16,997 bases of DNA, from assembly GCA_964346275.1 (NCBI GenBank), contig CAYFUR010000080.1, positions 1 through 16,997 of the forward strand, given 5' to 3'. The stretch comes from CAYFUR01 sp964346275 (GTDB lineage Bacteria; Sumerlaeota; Sumerlaeia; SLMS01). Made by a program: the position numbers and the translations under genes. The notes under the pieces are model-generated. The model did not search any database, was not told the origin of the DNA, and saw only the letters and a list, made by a program, of their open reading frames with translations. Shown piece after piece: positions 1 through 7,127 of the stretch. Each line of letters starts with the position of its first letter. Position 1 is the first letter of the stretch.

Positions 1-513
1 GTCTCCTCTCCTCACCCCATAGTAGAGAGTCGTTTGCGCCTTGTTGATTTTAAAATCAATGATTTCATCGTCCTGTTCCAGGCTTCCATCCAAGAGGCTT
101 GCGCCGCTCTGTCCGAGCGTTGCCGCGAAGAGCCGGTTGTTGGGCGAGGGATAAAACGGCATCAGAAAATAGGCGTGCTCTTCGGTGACTTCAAAGTGCC
201 CATCCACTTCCTGATTCGGGATCAATTCCCGATTCAGCCGCGTTATTGTTCCTCCTTCCGTGGGTACGCTGAACAATTCCGCTGGGCCGTTGGGCGATGT
301 CCGCGCCCGATAGACGGCATACTGACCATCGGCACTCGGCTTGACGGATGTGACATGACCGGCAGAACCCGGACAGGTGCGGCTCAAAAGGATACTCTGC
401 CACTCCGCGGACGCCCTGGATGAAAGCCCCAGCGATCCGGCGAAAAATGAGAGCAAGAAAAAGCAACGAAACAGGGCCCGATCCACCTGGAGCCGGGCGA
501 TAGAAAATAACAT
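1..513 (-). CDS. Exported TolB/PD40-like beta-propeller protein, 5' part only
   Basis: A leftward reading frame of 171 codons is open to the window edge, so the C-terminal part is missing. The ATG at 513-511 is preceded by a strong Shine-Dalgarno (GAGGAGGAAGGGG). The N-terminus is a typical Sec signal: basic residues up to about 16, a hydrophobic core at 17-31 (FRCFFLLSFFAGSLGL) and a likely cleavage site ASA|EW after residue 36. Residues 57-88 (SADGQYAVYRAR...ELFSVPTEGG) look like a PD40/TolB-type propeller blade, the kind that often precedes S9 peptidase domains, but no catalytic domain is visible in the part present. The gene follows the 342-residue gene on the same strand after 76 bp, so the two may be co-transcribed. 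The signal peptide and start are well supported; the function is not known. Confidence 0.75.
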   Translation of the reverse strand, partial: MLFSIARLQVDRALFRCFFLLSFFAGSLGLSSRASAEWQSILLSRTCPGSAGHVTSVKPSADGQYAVYRARTSPNGPAELFSVPTEGGTITRLNRELIPNQEVDGHFEVTEEHAYFLMPFYPSPNNRLFAATLGQSGASLLDGSLEQDDEIIDFKINKAQTTLYYGVRRGD

Positions 514-589
514 GATCCCCTTCCTCCTCAATAATCTGGAAAGATTCAAACTTGAGACAGCATAAGACGCTTTCGAGGGAATGGCATAT

Positions 590-1618
590 TTATTTTTTCG
601 GACTCAACCGCTTTTCCAGCCGCGCCTCGTAAAGATGGCGCATGCGGGGCGACAGCAGCCGGTAGAGCGCCATGGCCCGCTCGCGCGATGGCTCCGCCTC
701 TCCCGCGAGGAGCAGTTCCTCCAGTTCTTCGATAAGCCGATAATCCCGATAGCCGCGCATGACTTCCACGCCCGCGTCCACCAGCTCCGAGGGATTCTCG
801 CCCCGCTGCGTCTTGCGCAGCAGCTCCGCCATGCCCTGGTGGTATTCAAAATCCTCGTACGCCGGATAGCTCTGGGCGCTCACCTCCAGCACGAAATACG
901 GCCCGCGATCGTACTCCCGCCCGGTGGCCGCTTCGCGCAGGCGATTGTCCGGCGCCAGGAAAAACGCCTCGCTGTCCAGGAATTCGCGGCCATCTTCCCC
1001 CGGCAGGCAGATAATCCGCCCCGGCTGGAGCCGCCGCGCGTGCCGGCCGGTGAAGTGCAGGTCGATACTGTGGCTTTCGATAATCGCATCGTCGCGGGCG
1101 AGGTATTCCAGGATTTTCTCCGCGGCGCGGAGGCCCGTATAGACGAGCGCCGCGTAGGCGAGATATTCCGTAAACACCGGCAGCCGCGCCAGAAGCCCCA
1201 GCCCCGAGCGGATCGAGCGCAGCGTCTTGCGGTCGAGCCGGTCCAGCTCCATCACCTTCGTGGTCAGGCGGATCGATTCACCCAGGTAGGACCGCGTGTA
1301 GTAACAGAGCGGGTGGCCGTAATGGCGCCCGCCAAAATCCGAGAGCGTATAGACGCCGTCGCGGCTGAACCGCGCCGACGGATTGAAGTAATTGACGGCT
1401 TCCGACGCGGCGGCTTTCGCCTCTTCCGTTTTGAGAAACGTCGAAATGAGGATTTGCTGGCGCCCCCGGTCCTTGTGGTGGAGGCGGAAATAGAGATAGC
1501 GAATCATCAGCGGCGAGCCAAGGCGCATCGCCGTGGCGGGGCATGGGCCCTCCTCCTCATCCGCGAGTGGATCGAAAAGGGAATGAAACGTGCCGTTTCG
1601 GGTGATCAGGCTGGCCAT
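590..1618 (-). CDS. Hypothetical protein, 342 aa, unrecognised family
   Basis: Open frame of 342 codons starting at ATG 1618-1616, with GGAG about 6 nt upstream (complement of 1625-1628). I do not recognise the family. The protein has no signal peptide or membrane segment. The N-terminal half is rich in aromatic residues and Arg (RYLYFRLHHKDRG, FGGRHYGHPLCYYTRSYLG); the middle is mixed helix and strand; the C-terminal 80 residues are strongly charged and helical (LIEELEELLLAGEAEPSRERA). The leftward frame rather than its rightward shadow is taken as coding because it has a proper start with a ribosome site and a sensible soluble composition, while the opposite frame is Arg/Pro-rich low-complexity sequence. 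It is divergent from the peptidase gene at 1802 and lies upstream of the exported propeller gene at 513, possibly in one operon. Confidence 0.75.
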   Translation of the reverse strand: MASLITRNGTFHSLFDPLADEEEGPCPATAMRLGSPLMIRYLYFRLHHKDRGRQQILISTFLKTEEAKAAASEAVNYFNPSARFSRDGVYTLSDFGGRHYGHPLCYYTRSYLGESIRLTTKVMELDRLDRKTLRSIRSGLGLLARLPVFTEYLAYAALVYTGLRAAEKILEYLARDDAIIESHSIDLHFTGRHARRLQPGRIICLPGEDGREFLDSEAFFLAPDNRLREAATGREYDRGPYFVLEVSAQSYPAYEDFEYHQGMAELLRKTQRGENPSELVDAGVEVMRGYRDYRLIEELEELLLAGEAEPSRERAMALYRLLSPRMRHLYEARLEKRLSPKK

Positions 1619-1801
1619 GGCATTCTCCGGCGTGGGAAATGGTCGAGCCTGATGGTGGGAATCGCGGCGAGCGAGTCAAGATGCCCAGAGGGAAATCAGA
1701 GAAAATCCAGAACCTCTCCCCATTGGAGAATTTCTTTGGCCCCTTGGGCGGGCTATTTGCTACTCCATACGCCACCAATCCGGCCAAGGAGGAAGCTTGG
1801 C

Positions 1802-3868
1802 GTGAAAACAACGCGAAACATGATGGTGATTCTGGCGTCGGCGGCGCTTTTTGCACTCGCCGGGTGCGCCTCATTGAAAGTCCCAATCCCTCAAGGAGAA
1901 TCCATGCGACAGAAAGCTCCACTGATCCCGCGCGAGGTGCTCTTCGGCAACCCCCAGCGCGCCGCTGTCCGCCTCAGCCCCGGCGGCCAATACATTTCCT
2001 TCCTCGCCCCGCGCGAGGGCGTGCTCAATGTCTGGGTCGCGCCGGTGGACCAGCCCGAGGCCGCCGAGCCCGTCACCTTCGACGAGGGCCGGGGTATCCG
2101 CTCCTACTTCTGGGCCTACAACAGCGAGCAGATCATCTATCTGAAAGATAAGGACGGCGATGAAAACTGGCGCGCCTACGCCGTGGATGTGGAATCCAAG
2201 GAAGAGATCGACCTCACCCCGCTGGAAGGCGTCCGCGCGCAGATCCAGGAGGTCAGCCTGGAATATCCCAACGAAATCCTCGTCGGCCTGAACGACCGGG
2301 ATGAGCGCCTCCACGACATCTATCGCGTCAACCTTCGCACCGGCGAGCGCGAACTGGTCATGAAGAACGAGGAAGGCTTCGCCGGTTATGTTACCGACGA
2401 CGATTTCCATATGCGCTTTGCCACGCAGTTCCAGCCCGATGGCTCCTACGTGTATATGCAGCGCAGCAGCGATGGATGGGAAGAATTCCTCACCGTTCCC
2501 GCCGACGATACGATGAATACATACTTTGCCGGGTTCGACAAATCGGGCGAAAAAGCCTACTGGGTGGAAAGCCGCGGGCGCAACACCAGCGCCCTCACCG
2601 TCCTCGACCTGGAAACGGGCGAGCAGAAACTCCTCGCCGAGGATCCCCAGGCCGACATCAGCGGCGTCATGCAGCACCCCACGGAAAAAACCATCGAGGC
2701 CGCTTACTTCGATTACGACCGCCGCCGCTTTCAGATCCTCGACGAGTCCATCAAGGAAGACATCGAGAAGCTCGAGGAGTTGTCCAAGGGCGAGCTGATG
2801 GTGACCGACCGAACCACGGACGACCGCACCTGGGTCGCCGCGTATATACAGGATGACGGGCCCGTGGAATACTACCTCTGGGACCGCGATCAGCAAAAGG
2901 GCACCTTCCTCTTTACCAACCGCCCCGAGCTGGAAGGCCTTCCGCTCTCCCCCATGATGCCCGTCATTATCGAATCGAGCGACGGGCTCAACCTCGTTTC
3001 CTACCTGACGCTGCCCCACGGCACGCGCGTCGACGGAAAAGGCTTCCCCGTCTATCCCCTCCCCATGGTGCTGCTGGTCCATGGCGGTCCCTGGGCCCGG
3101 GATTCCTGGGGCTATGATGCCCAGCACCAGCTTCTCGCCAATCGCGGCTATGCCGTCCTGTCCGTCAACTTCCGCGGCTCCACCGGATTCGGCAAAGACT
3201 TCATCAACGCGGCGAACAAGGAATGGGGCCGCAAAATGCACGACGACCTGATCGACGCGGTGAACTGGGCCGTCGATCGCGGCGTGGCCCAGAAGCAGAA
3301 AGTCGCCATCATGGGCGGCAGCTATGGCGGCTATGCGACTCTGGCCGGACTGACATTTACCCCGGAGGTTTTCGCCTGCGGCGTCGACATCGTCGGCCCG
3401 TCAAATCTCGTCACGCTCCTCAATTCCATTCCGCCCTACTGGGAGCGTTCCATCGAGATGTTTGCAACGCGCGTTGGCGACCACCGCACGGAAGAAGGCC
3501 GCGAACTGCTCGAATCGCGCTCGCCGCTCAACTACGTCGAAAAGATCGAGGATCCCCTCCTCATCGCCCAGGGCGCCAACGATCCTCGCGTCAAGCAGAG
3601 CGAAGCCGATCAAATCGTCGAAGCGATGCAGAAGAAAAGCATCCCGGTGACCTACGTGCTCTATCCCGACGAGGGACACGGCTTCGCCCGGCCCGAGAAC
3701 CGCATTTCCTTCATGGCCGTCACGGAGGCTTTCCTGGCGGAAAACCTCGGCGGGCGCTATGAAGAGATCGGTGATGCCTTCGATAACGCATCGATCACCG
3801 TGCCCACGGGGGCTGCCGACGTGCCCGGTTTGGAAGAGAAACTCGGCACCGAAAAAGCCGCGGAATAA
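1802..3868 (+). CDS. S9-family prolyl oligopeptidase/dipeptidyl aminopeptidase, putative lipoprotein
   Basis: A 688-residue serine peptidase. The GTG at 1802 is chosen because AAGGAGG lies at 1786-1792, nine bases upstream, and the protein then begins with a lipoprotein signal: hydrophobic residues 7-20 and lipobox LAGC with Cys22. Residues about 45-400 form the propeller typical of S9 enzymes (SPGGQYISFLAPREG, then repeated strand pairs). The C-terminal alpha/beta-hydrolase domain shows HGGPW, NFRGSTGFGKDF, the nucleophile motif GGSYGG with Ser507, Asp594 in GANDPRV and His626 in DEGHGF, so the triad is complete. The family cleaves short peptides, often after Pro or Ala; a lipid anchor would place it in the periplasm or at an outer membrane face. 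An in-frame ATG at 1904 with its own AAGGAG at 1893-1898 could start a form without the signal. The long open frame upstream of 1802 is not part of the protein. Confidence 0.92.
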   Translation: MKTTRNMMVILASAALFALAGCASLKVPIPQGESMRQKAPLIPREVLFGNPQRAAVRLSPGGQYISFLAPREGVLNVWVAPVDQPEAAEPVTFDEGRGIRSYFWAYNSEQIIYLKDKDGDENWRAYAVDVESKEEIDLTPLEGVRAQIQEVSLEYPNEILVGLNDRDERLHDIYRVNLRTGERELVMKNEEGFAGYVTDDDFHMRFATQFQPDGSYVYMQRSSDGWEEFLTVPADDTMNTYFAGFDKSGEKAYWVESRGRNTSALTVLDLETGEQKLLAEDPQADISGVMQHPTEKTIEAAYFDYDRRRFQILDESIKEDIEKLEELSKGELMVTDRTTDDRTWVAAYIQDDGPVEYYLWDRDQQKGTFLFTNRPELEGLPLSPMMPVIIESSDGLNLVSYLTLPHGTRVDGKGFPVYPLPMVLLVHGGPWARDSWGYDAQHQLLANRGYAVLSVNFRGSTGFGKDFINAANKEWGRKMHDDLIDAVNWAVDRGVAQKQKVAIMGGSYGGYATLAGLTFTPEVFACGVDIVGPSNLVTLLNSIPPYWERSIEMFATRVGDHRTEEGRELLESRSPLNYVEKIEDPLLIAQGANDPRVKQSEADQIVEAMQKKSIPVTYVLYPDEGHGFARPENRISFMAVTEAFLAENLGGRYEEIGDAFDNASITVPTGAADVPGLEEKLGTEKAAE

Positions 3869-3892
3869 TTCACCAAGCCGGATGAAAACGAC

Positions 3893-3921
3893 AAGGGGCG
3901 GCCGGAAACGGCCGCCTCCTT
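3893..3921 (+). terminator. GNRA-loop hairpin between convergent genes
   Basis: Perfect 8-bp stem GGCGGCCG (3897-3904) and CGGCCGCC (3909-3916) closed by the tetraloop GAAA. With one bulged T the stem extends outward through AAGG/CCTT. It begins 24 bases after the stop of the peptidase gene and also lies 118 bases beyond the stop of the convergent scpB gene. A downstream T tract is nearly absent on either strand, so it may act as a weak intrinsic terminator or an mRNA 3'-end stabiliser. Confidence 0.6.
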
Positions 3922-4033
3922 CGCACCGAGACCATGATTAAGGTCAGGATGAAGAGTAGGAAGGAAGCAGGAACTGGCAGGGTAAGGACCCTCCTTTCGG
4001 AATCCGCCGATTTGGACTGCGCAAGAAAGACGG

Positions 4034-4792
4034 CTACAACTCGCGCTCTTCGCCGGAGGAGTCGCCCTCGGTATCAGCCTCTGATTCGGCGGAAGCGCCT
4101 TCTTCTGCGCGGCCCTCCGATGTCCGATCCGCTTCGCCCTGCATGGGTGATTGCATCACCTGGCGCAGCTCACCGATCGACGGCAGCTCCTCCAGGTCGC
4201 GCAGGCCGAAGGTCTTGAGAAACAGTTCCGTCGTGCCATAGAGCGGCGGTTTGCCGATGGTGTCTTTCCGGCCGACCGCTTCCACCAGCCCGGCATCCTG
4301 GAGCGAGCGCATTCCCGATCCGCAATCCACTCCGCGGATCGATTCGATTTCCGCGCGGGTCAGCGGCTGCTTGTAAGCAACAATTGCGAGAGTTTCCAGC
4401 AATGATGGCGTCAGCGCCTGGCGCTTGCGATGGCGGTGGAGCCGCAGCACCCAATCCGCCACGTCGGGCCGCGTGGCCACCTGCCATCCGCCCGCCACTT
4501 CCATCAGCGTCAGGCCGCATTCGGGATGCTGGTATCGCTCGTTCAGGCGCTCCAGCGCGGCGGAGATCTCGTCCTGGGGAACCCCGTTCATCAGGACCGA
4601 CAGGCGTTTGGTGTTCAGCGGCTGGGTCGTGGCAAACAGCAGCGCCTCCAGCACGGCGTCCACCTCTTCGCCGCGGGGGGTCGGCAATTCGGGGTCGACG
4701 GCGTCCGGTGCGGCGCCCTCTTTGCCGGCCGTTTCGGCCGTGCTTTCCTGCTGCTCATCGGTTGTTTGGGGATCGAACGTTTCGTCAGCCAA
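4034..4792 (-). CDS. scpB: Segregation and condensation protein B
   Basis: A 252-residue ScpB. ScpB dimers bind the ScpA kleisin and, with SMC, form the bacterial condensin that compacts and separates chromosomes at the nucleoid. The conserved core runs from about residue 42 (VDAVLEALLFATTQPL) through the first winged helix to the second, with the typical segments LLETLAIVAYKQPLTRAEIESIRGV and IGKPPLYGTTELFLKTFGL. Both ends carry acidic, low-complexity tails (residues 1-40 and after 215), longer than in many homologues and probably disordered. The start is TTG at 4792-4790: no ATG or GTG occurs between it and the in-frame stop upstream, and the next Met lies inside the first domain. The start overlaps the end of scpA by 8 bases, which suggests coupled translation. 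Confidence 0.95.
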   Translation of the reverse strand: MADETFDPQTTDEQQESTAETAGKEGAAPDAVDPELPTPRGEEVDAVLEALLFATTQPLNTKRLSVLMNGVPQDEISAALERLNERYQHPECGLTLMEVAGGWQVATRPDVADWVLRLHRHRKRQALTPSLLETLAIVAYKQPLTRAEIESIRGVDCGSGMRSLQDAGLVEAVGRKDTIGKPPLYGTTELFLKTFGLRDLEELPSIGELRQVMQSPMQGEADRTSEGRAEEGASAESEADTEGDSSGEEREL

Positions 4793-5540
4793 CGTAGATC
4801 ACTTTTTCATCCCAGGGTTCGACAAGAATGTCTTCAAAGGCGCCGGCCTGGGCCAGTGTAATTTCGCGAAGGCGCGAAAGTTCCAGAACGGCGAGGAAGT
4901 AGCAAATCATTTCCTGTTTGTTCACACAGGTGTCGAACATGCGCGAGACGTTAACCTGCCTGGCGCCGCGCATCTTGTCGCGCAACTGGTCGACTTTTTC
5001 ATCCACGGTGAATTGTTCCATGTGGATCAGGTGATCGTTGGATGACGTGCGCACCCGCTTGAGCACGCGGGCGAATGCGTCGAACAGGTGGAGGATATCC
5101 TGGCGGGGAAGCTCGTCGCTCGCCCCCGGGATCACGGGCACCACGTTGGCCCGATAGAAAATGCGGTTATTCTCTTCCTCGCGATCGCGCAGCTTCGAGG
5201 CCAGTTCCTTGAACTTGCGGTATTCCACCAGGCGCCGGATCAGATCCTGGGTGCTGAAGATCTCGTCGATTTCTTCCTCGTCGGACAATTCGTCTTCCGT
5301 CTCCCGGCGGGGGAGCAGAGAGCGGCTTTTGATATTCATCAGCGTCGCCGCCATCACCAGGTAATCGCCCGCGATTTCCAGATCCATCTCCTGCATCGCG
5401 GCGAGATATTCCATGTATTGCTGGGTGATTTCCGAAACACGGATGTCGTATATGTCCATCTCATTGATTTTCACGAGATGGAGGAGAAGGTCCAGCGGGC
5501 CTTCGAAGACATCCAGCTTGAAACGATGCGGGCTTTGCAT
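4785..5540 (-). CDS. scpA: Segregation and condensation protein A (kleisin)
   Basis: A 251-residue ScpA, the kleisin that bridges the SMC heads and binds ScpB. The diagnostic N-terminal motif FEGPLDLLLHLVKINEMDIYDI lies at residues 12-33, followed by DYLVMAATLMNIKSRSLLP, an acidic linker (ETEDELSDEEEIDEIF) and a C-terminal winged helix (residues about 175-245) ending LVEPWDEKVIYVG. I place the start at ATG 5540-5538, where homology begins after MQSPHRF; AGGA sits about 7 bases upstream. The frame remains open to 5681, but that extra 47-residue extension looks non-coding. The scpA-scpB order with an 8-base overlap is the classic operon. The gene is divergent from the DJ-1 gene. Confidence 0.95.
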   Translation of the reverse strand: MQSPHRFKLDVFEGPLDLLLHLVKINEMDIYDIRVSEITQQYMEYLAAMQEMDLEIAGDYLVMAATLMNIKSRSLLPRRETEDELSDEEEIDEIFSTQDLIRRLVEYRKFKELASKLRDREEENNRIFYRANVVPVIPGASDELPRQDILHLFDAFARVLKRVRTSSNDHLIHMEQFTVDEKVDQLRDKMRGARQVNVSRMFDTCVNKQEMICYFLAVLELSRLREITLAQAGAFEDILVEPWDEKVIYVG

Positions 5541-5727
5541 GGAAAGGTCCTGGAGAAGGATCGACGCCGCAGCATCAGGTCCGCCGAGTTTTTCCCGAAC
5601 TTGACCAACAATCAATCGAAAGTTCACCGGCCAAGTGCAAGCAATAATCCGTGTCCGGCGTCTTTCCTGCGCCGCTTGCATCGGGACGGATCAGACTCAA
5701 AACCCACTCTGAACGGGAGGTTCTCCC
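5541..5727. promoter_or_regulatory. Divergent intergenic region scpA / DJ-1 gene
   Basis: This 187-base gap must carry promoters for both divergent genes, but I see no convincing -35/-10 pair. It contains a nested inverted repeat: CGGCG (5656-5660) with CGCCG (5670-5674) around a 9-base loop, enclosed by ATCCGT (5647-5652) and ACGGAT (5686-5691). The repeat would lie in the 5' leader of the DJ-1 gene. Its function is unknown. Confidence 0.35.
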
Positions 5728-6285
5728 ATGGCAAAAGTTCTCATTCCACTGATCGACGGATTTGAAGAGGTCGAGGCCATCACCGTGATCGATCTGCTTC
5801 GCCGGGCGGAGATCGATATCCTGACCGCCGGCATTGATAAGAAGCACGCCACGGGCTCGCACGATATCAACGTGCGGACGGATACGCTGCTCTCCGAAGT
5901 CATCGACGCCGATTATGACATGATCGTTTTGCCCGGCGGACCGGGAACGAAAGAACTGAAGGATGTTGCAGGATTGCAACATCGCCTGAAGAAGCAGATC
6001 GACAGCGGAAAAGAAGTGGCCGCGATCTGTGCCGCGCCCAGCATCCTGGCGGCGGCGGGCTTGCTCAATGGCCGCCGGGCCACCTGTTTCCCCGCCGTGG
6101 AGGACAAGCTGGCGGAGGTTTCCGCCGAAATCTCTCATGAGGAAGTGGTGGAAGACGGTCAAATCACCACCAGCCGCGGCGCCGGCACGGCGATTCCCTT
6201 TGCGTTGCGGTTGATTGCGCGCCTTGCGGGCGAAGAGAAGGCGCGGGAAGTGGCCGGCCGCATCATTTTTCGCCAAAAGGATTGA
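5728..6285 (+). CDS. DJ-1/PfpI (YajL/ThiJ-like) family protein
   Basis: A 185-residue protein of the DJ-1 branch of the PfpI superfamily, close to the usual length of that branch. The start has GGGAGG at 5715-5720, seven bases upstream. Family hallmarks seen: the N-terminal strand KVLIPLIDGFEEVEAI with the conserved acidic residue Glu16, the loop LPGGPGTKEL at 68-77, the nucleophile elbow AICAAP with Cys101, and a C-terminal TSRGAGTAIPFAL segment. Members are small cytoplasmic proteins reported as protein or nucleotide deglycases, glyoxalases or chaperones that protect against oxidative or carbonyl stress; which activity applies here cannot be told from sequence. It is followed after 87 bases by a small membrane-protein gene on the same strand. 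Confidence 0.92.
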   Translation: MAKVLIPLIDGFEEVEAITVIDLLRRAEIDILTAGIDKKHATGSHDINVRTDTLLSEVIDADYDMIVLPGGPGTKELKDVAGLQHRLKKQIDSGKEVAAICAAPSILAAAGLLNGRRATCFPAVEDKLAEVSAEISHEEVVEDGQITTSRGAGTAIPFALRLIARLAGEEKAREVAGRIIFRQKD

Positions 6286-6372
6286 CCTTCCCGGCGATTC
6301 CCCCGATTCGAAAATGAATGGAATCAGAAAAATCCTCACCAAGTGGGCTCCGGGCCCGCAAGGAGCACCCTC

Positions 6373-6771
6373 ATGAATCGGACTCAGATTCTCGAGCGCA
6401 TTGCCGAGCTGGATCGCAAGATCAACCAGAAGATCGATGCCAAACGCAGCGATCCCGTTAGCCTGCGGCACCGCCGTTTTCCCTGGGGCGCCTGGTCCAC
6501 CGTGATCGTCTTGCTGCTGATCTGGGTCTTTTTTCCGGATATCAACAATTTCTTCCAGAACTTCGGCCCCGAGCTGCCAGGCTTTGTGAATCTGATCATA
6601 TTAGGCTTGGCCTTGCTCTTCACGCTCACGGGAATCTATCACACCCTCATGTGGCTGATGAAAGGGCGGCAGAAACACGACAGGAAATACATGGAGCACA
6701 TGAAGGAAGTGAACATGATGCAGAAGGAGCGGGAAAACCTTCAAAAGCAGTTGGAAAAGACGAAGGAGTAG
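6373..6771 (+). CDS. Small two-TM membrane protein with coiled-coil ends
   Basis: A 132-residue protein of no family I recognise. The ATG at 6373 is chosen over an upstream in-frame GTG at 6343 because AAGGAG (6360-6365) lies seven bases before it. The N-terminus (1-25, LERIAELDRKINQKI) is an amphipathic helix, followed by a basic stretch RHRRF and two hydrophobic segments at about 38-54 (WGAWSTVIVLLLIWVFF) and 70-95 (GFVNLIILGLALLF...LMWLM). The C-terminus (97-132) is a charged helix rich in Lys and Glu, likely coiled coil. The layout suggests an inner-membrane hairpin with both helical ends in the cytoplasm, perhaps an oligomerising scaffold. It follows the DJ-1 gene by 87 bases; a shared transcript is possible. 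Confidence 0.8.
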   Translation: MNRTQILERIAELDRKINQKIDAKRSDPVSLRHRRFPWGAWSTVIVLLLIWVFFPDINNFFQNFGPELPGFVNLIILGLALLFTLTGIYHTLMWLMKGRQKHDRKYMEHMKEVNMMQKERENLQKQLEKTKE

Positions 6772-6784
6772 GAGCGAGCGCCCT

Positions 6785-6825
6785 GAAAAAAAGTGTTTCG
6801 CCCCGGGTGGCCGCCGGGGCGAAAC
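6785..6825 (-). terminator. Intrinsic terminator reading leftward
   Basis: A perfect 12-bp stem GTTTCGCCCCGG (6795-6806) with CCGGGGCGAAAC (6814-6825) and a 7-base loop. On the minus strand it is followed by ACTTTTTTTC (complement of 6784-6793), the usual U tract. On the plus strand no T tract follows, only GAGCCGAATT. The orientation therefore points to a leftward transcript coming from the 6826-7127 gap rather than to the end of the rightward gene at 6771, although the stem may also serve that gene's 3' end. Confidence 0.7.
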
Positions 6826-6830
6826 GAGCC

Positions 6831-6864
6831 GAATTACTTGTGGACCCCACTGACACAAGAATTC
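6831..6864. repeat. Stem-loop 2 of the structured gap
   Basis: Inverted repeat with 11-base arms interrupted by a single bulged A: GAATT(A)CTTGTG at 6831-6842 and CACAAGAATTC at 6854-6864, with an 11-base loop at 6843-6853. It starts 6 bases beyond the terminator stem. Its regular spacing with the neighbouring stems suggests one structured RNA. Confidence 0.55.
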
Positions 6865-6876
6865 GGAGACGCAAGG

Positions 6877-6895
6877 ACTTCTGAAGATCAGAAGT
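6877..6895. repeat. Stem-loop 3 of the structured gap
   Basis: Perfect 8-base arms ACTTCTGA (6877-6884) and TCAGAAGT (6888-6895) around the 3-base spacer AGA. It can form an RNA hairpin on either strand or serve as a dyad operator. It lies 31 bases beyond the stop of the small leftward frame and 12 bases before stem-loop 2. Confidence 0.5.
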
Positions 6896-6926
6896 ATGTA
6901 AAGGAGCGAAGGAGGAAAAAAAGGAA

Positions 6927-7022
6927 TCACCCCTTGCATTTGAATAACAGTTGCGGGTTTTGTGCCAGCGGGATTCGGGGAGCCAGTTTGGCCATAAGTT
7001 GAATAAATTCAGCAATACACAT
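6927..7022 (-). CDS. Possible small protein, 31 aa
   Basis: A 31-codon leftward frame, ATG 7022-7020 to TGA 6929-6927. AAGGGAG (complement of 7026-7032) sits upstream, but only 3 bases from the ATG, closer than ideal. The product begins MCIAEFIQLMAKLAP and ends in KCKG: a short hydrophobic-amphipathic N-terminal helix with a basic end. I recognise no family. Support comes mainly from context: it reads toward two stem-loops and a leftward intrinsic terminator, and no other gene would use that terminator. The frame is also open upstream; an ATG at 7073-7071 would give 48 residues and place the 21-base palindrome inside the coding region. It could equally be chance in a non-coding RNA. Confidence 0.28.
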   Translation of the reverse strand: MCIAEFIQLMAKLAPRIPLAQNPQLLFKCKG

Positions 7023-7049
7023 CTTCTCCCTTGCGTTTCGCCGTTGTCT

Positions 7050-7070
7050 CCTGTAAACGCCGTTTACAGG
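7050..7070. promoter_or_regulatory. Perfect 21-base palindrome, likely operator
   Basis: CCTGTAAACG (7050-7059) and CGTTTACAGG (7061-7070) are perfect 10-base inverted arms around a single C at 7060. The dyad lies 57 bases upstream of the sigma54-activator gene and 27 bases upstream of the small leftward frame, the position expected for an operator in a divergent control region. The TGTAAAC half-site resembles those of several dimeric regulators (LacI/GntR types), but the binder cannot be named. As RNA it would form a 9-bp hairpin with a 3-base loop. Confidence 0.55.
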
Positions 7071-7127
7071 CATTGTTTTCGGACTGGGCAAAATGTTACA
7101 TAGCCGAGGCATGGGAAGACTCGAAGG

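Larger units (their letters stand above)
6772..7127. other. 356-base intergenic region with clustered structure
   Basis: No long gene lies between 6772 and 7127. From left to right the region holds a leftward terminator, two more stem-loops, a purine-rich stretch (6900-6924), a possible 31-codon leftward frame and the 21-base palindrome. A weak rightward promoter may precede the regulator gene: TTGTTT (7073-7078), 17 bases, TTACAT (7096-7101); the -10 match is poor. Confidence 0.5.

Noticed and set aside
34..423. Rightward open frame at the left edge
   Set aside because: Antisense to the exported propeller protein, whose signal peptide and ribosome site on the other strand are convincing.
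581..1801. Rightward open frame continuous with the S9 peptidase, which would make a 1095-residue protein
   Set aside because: This part is antisense to the 342-residue leftward gene, is Arg/Pro-rich low-complexity sequence, and the peptidase has its own ribosome site and lipoprotein signal at 1802.
1871..3241. Leftward open frame of 456 codons
   Set aside because: Antisense shadow of the S9 peptidase, with repetitive Val/Gly/Asp composition and no ribosome site.
5541..5681. Extended N-terminus of scpA
   Set aside because: The frame is open, but the added residues do not resemble ScpA, whose conserved start follows ATG 5540.
6895..6930. Purine-rich AAGGAGG stretch as a rightward ribosome site
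   Set aside because: No start codon with an open frame follows at a useful distance on the plus strand; the neighbouring ATG is followed at once by TAA.
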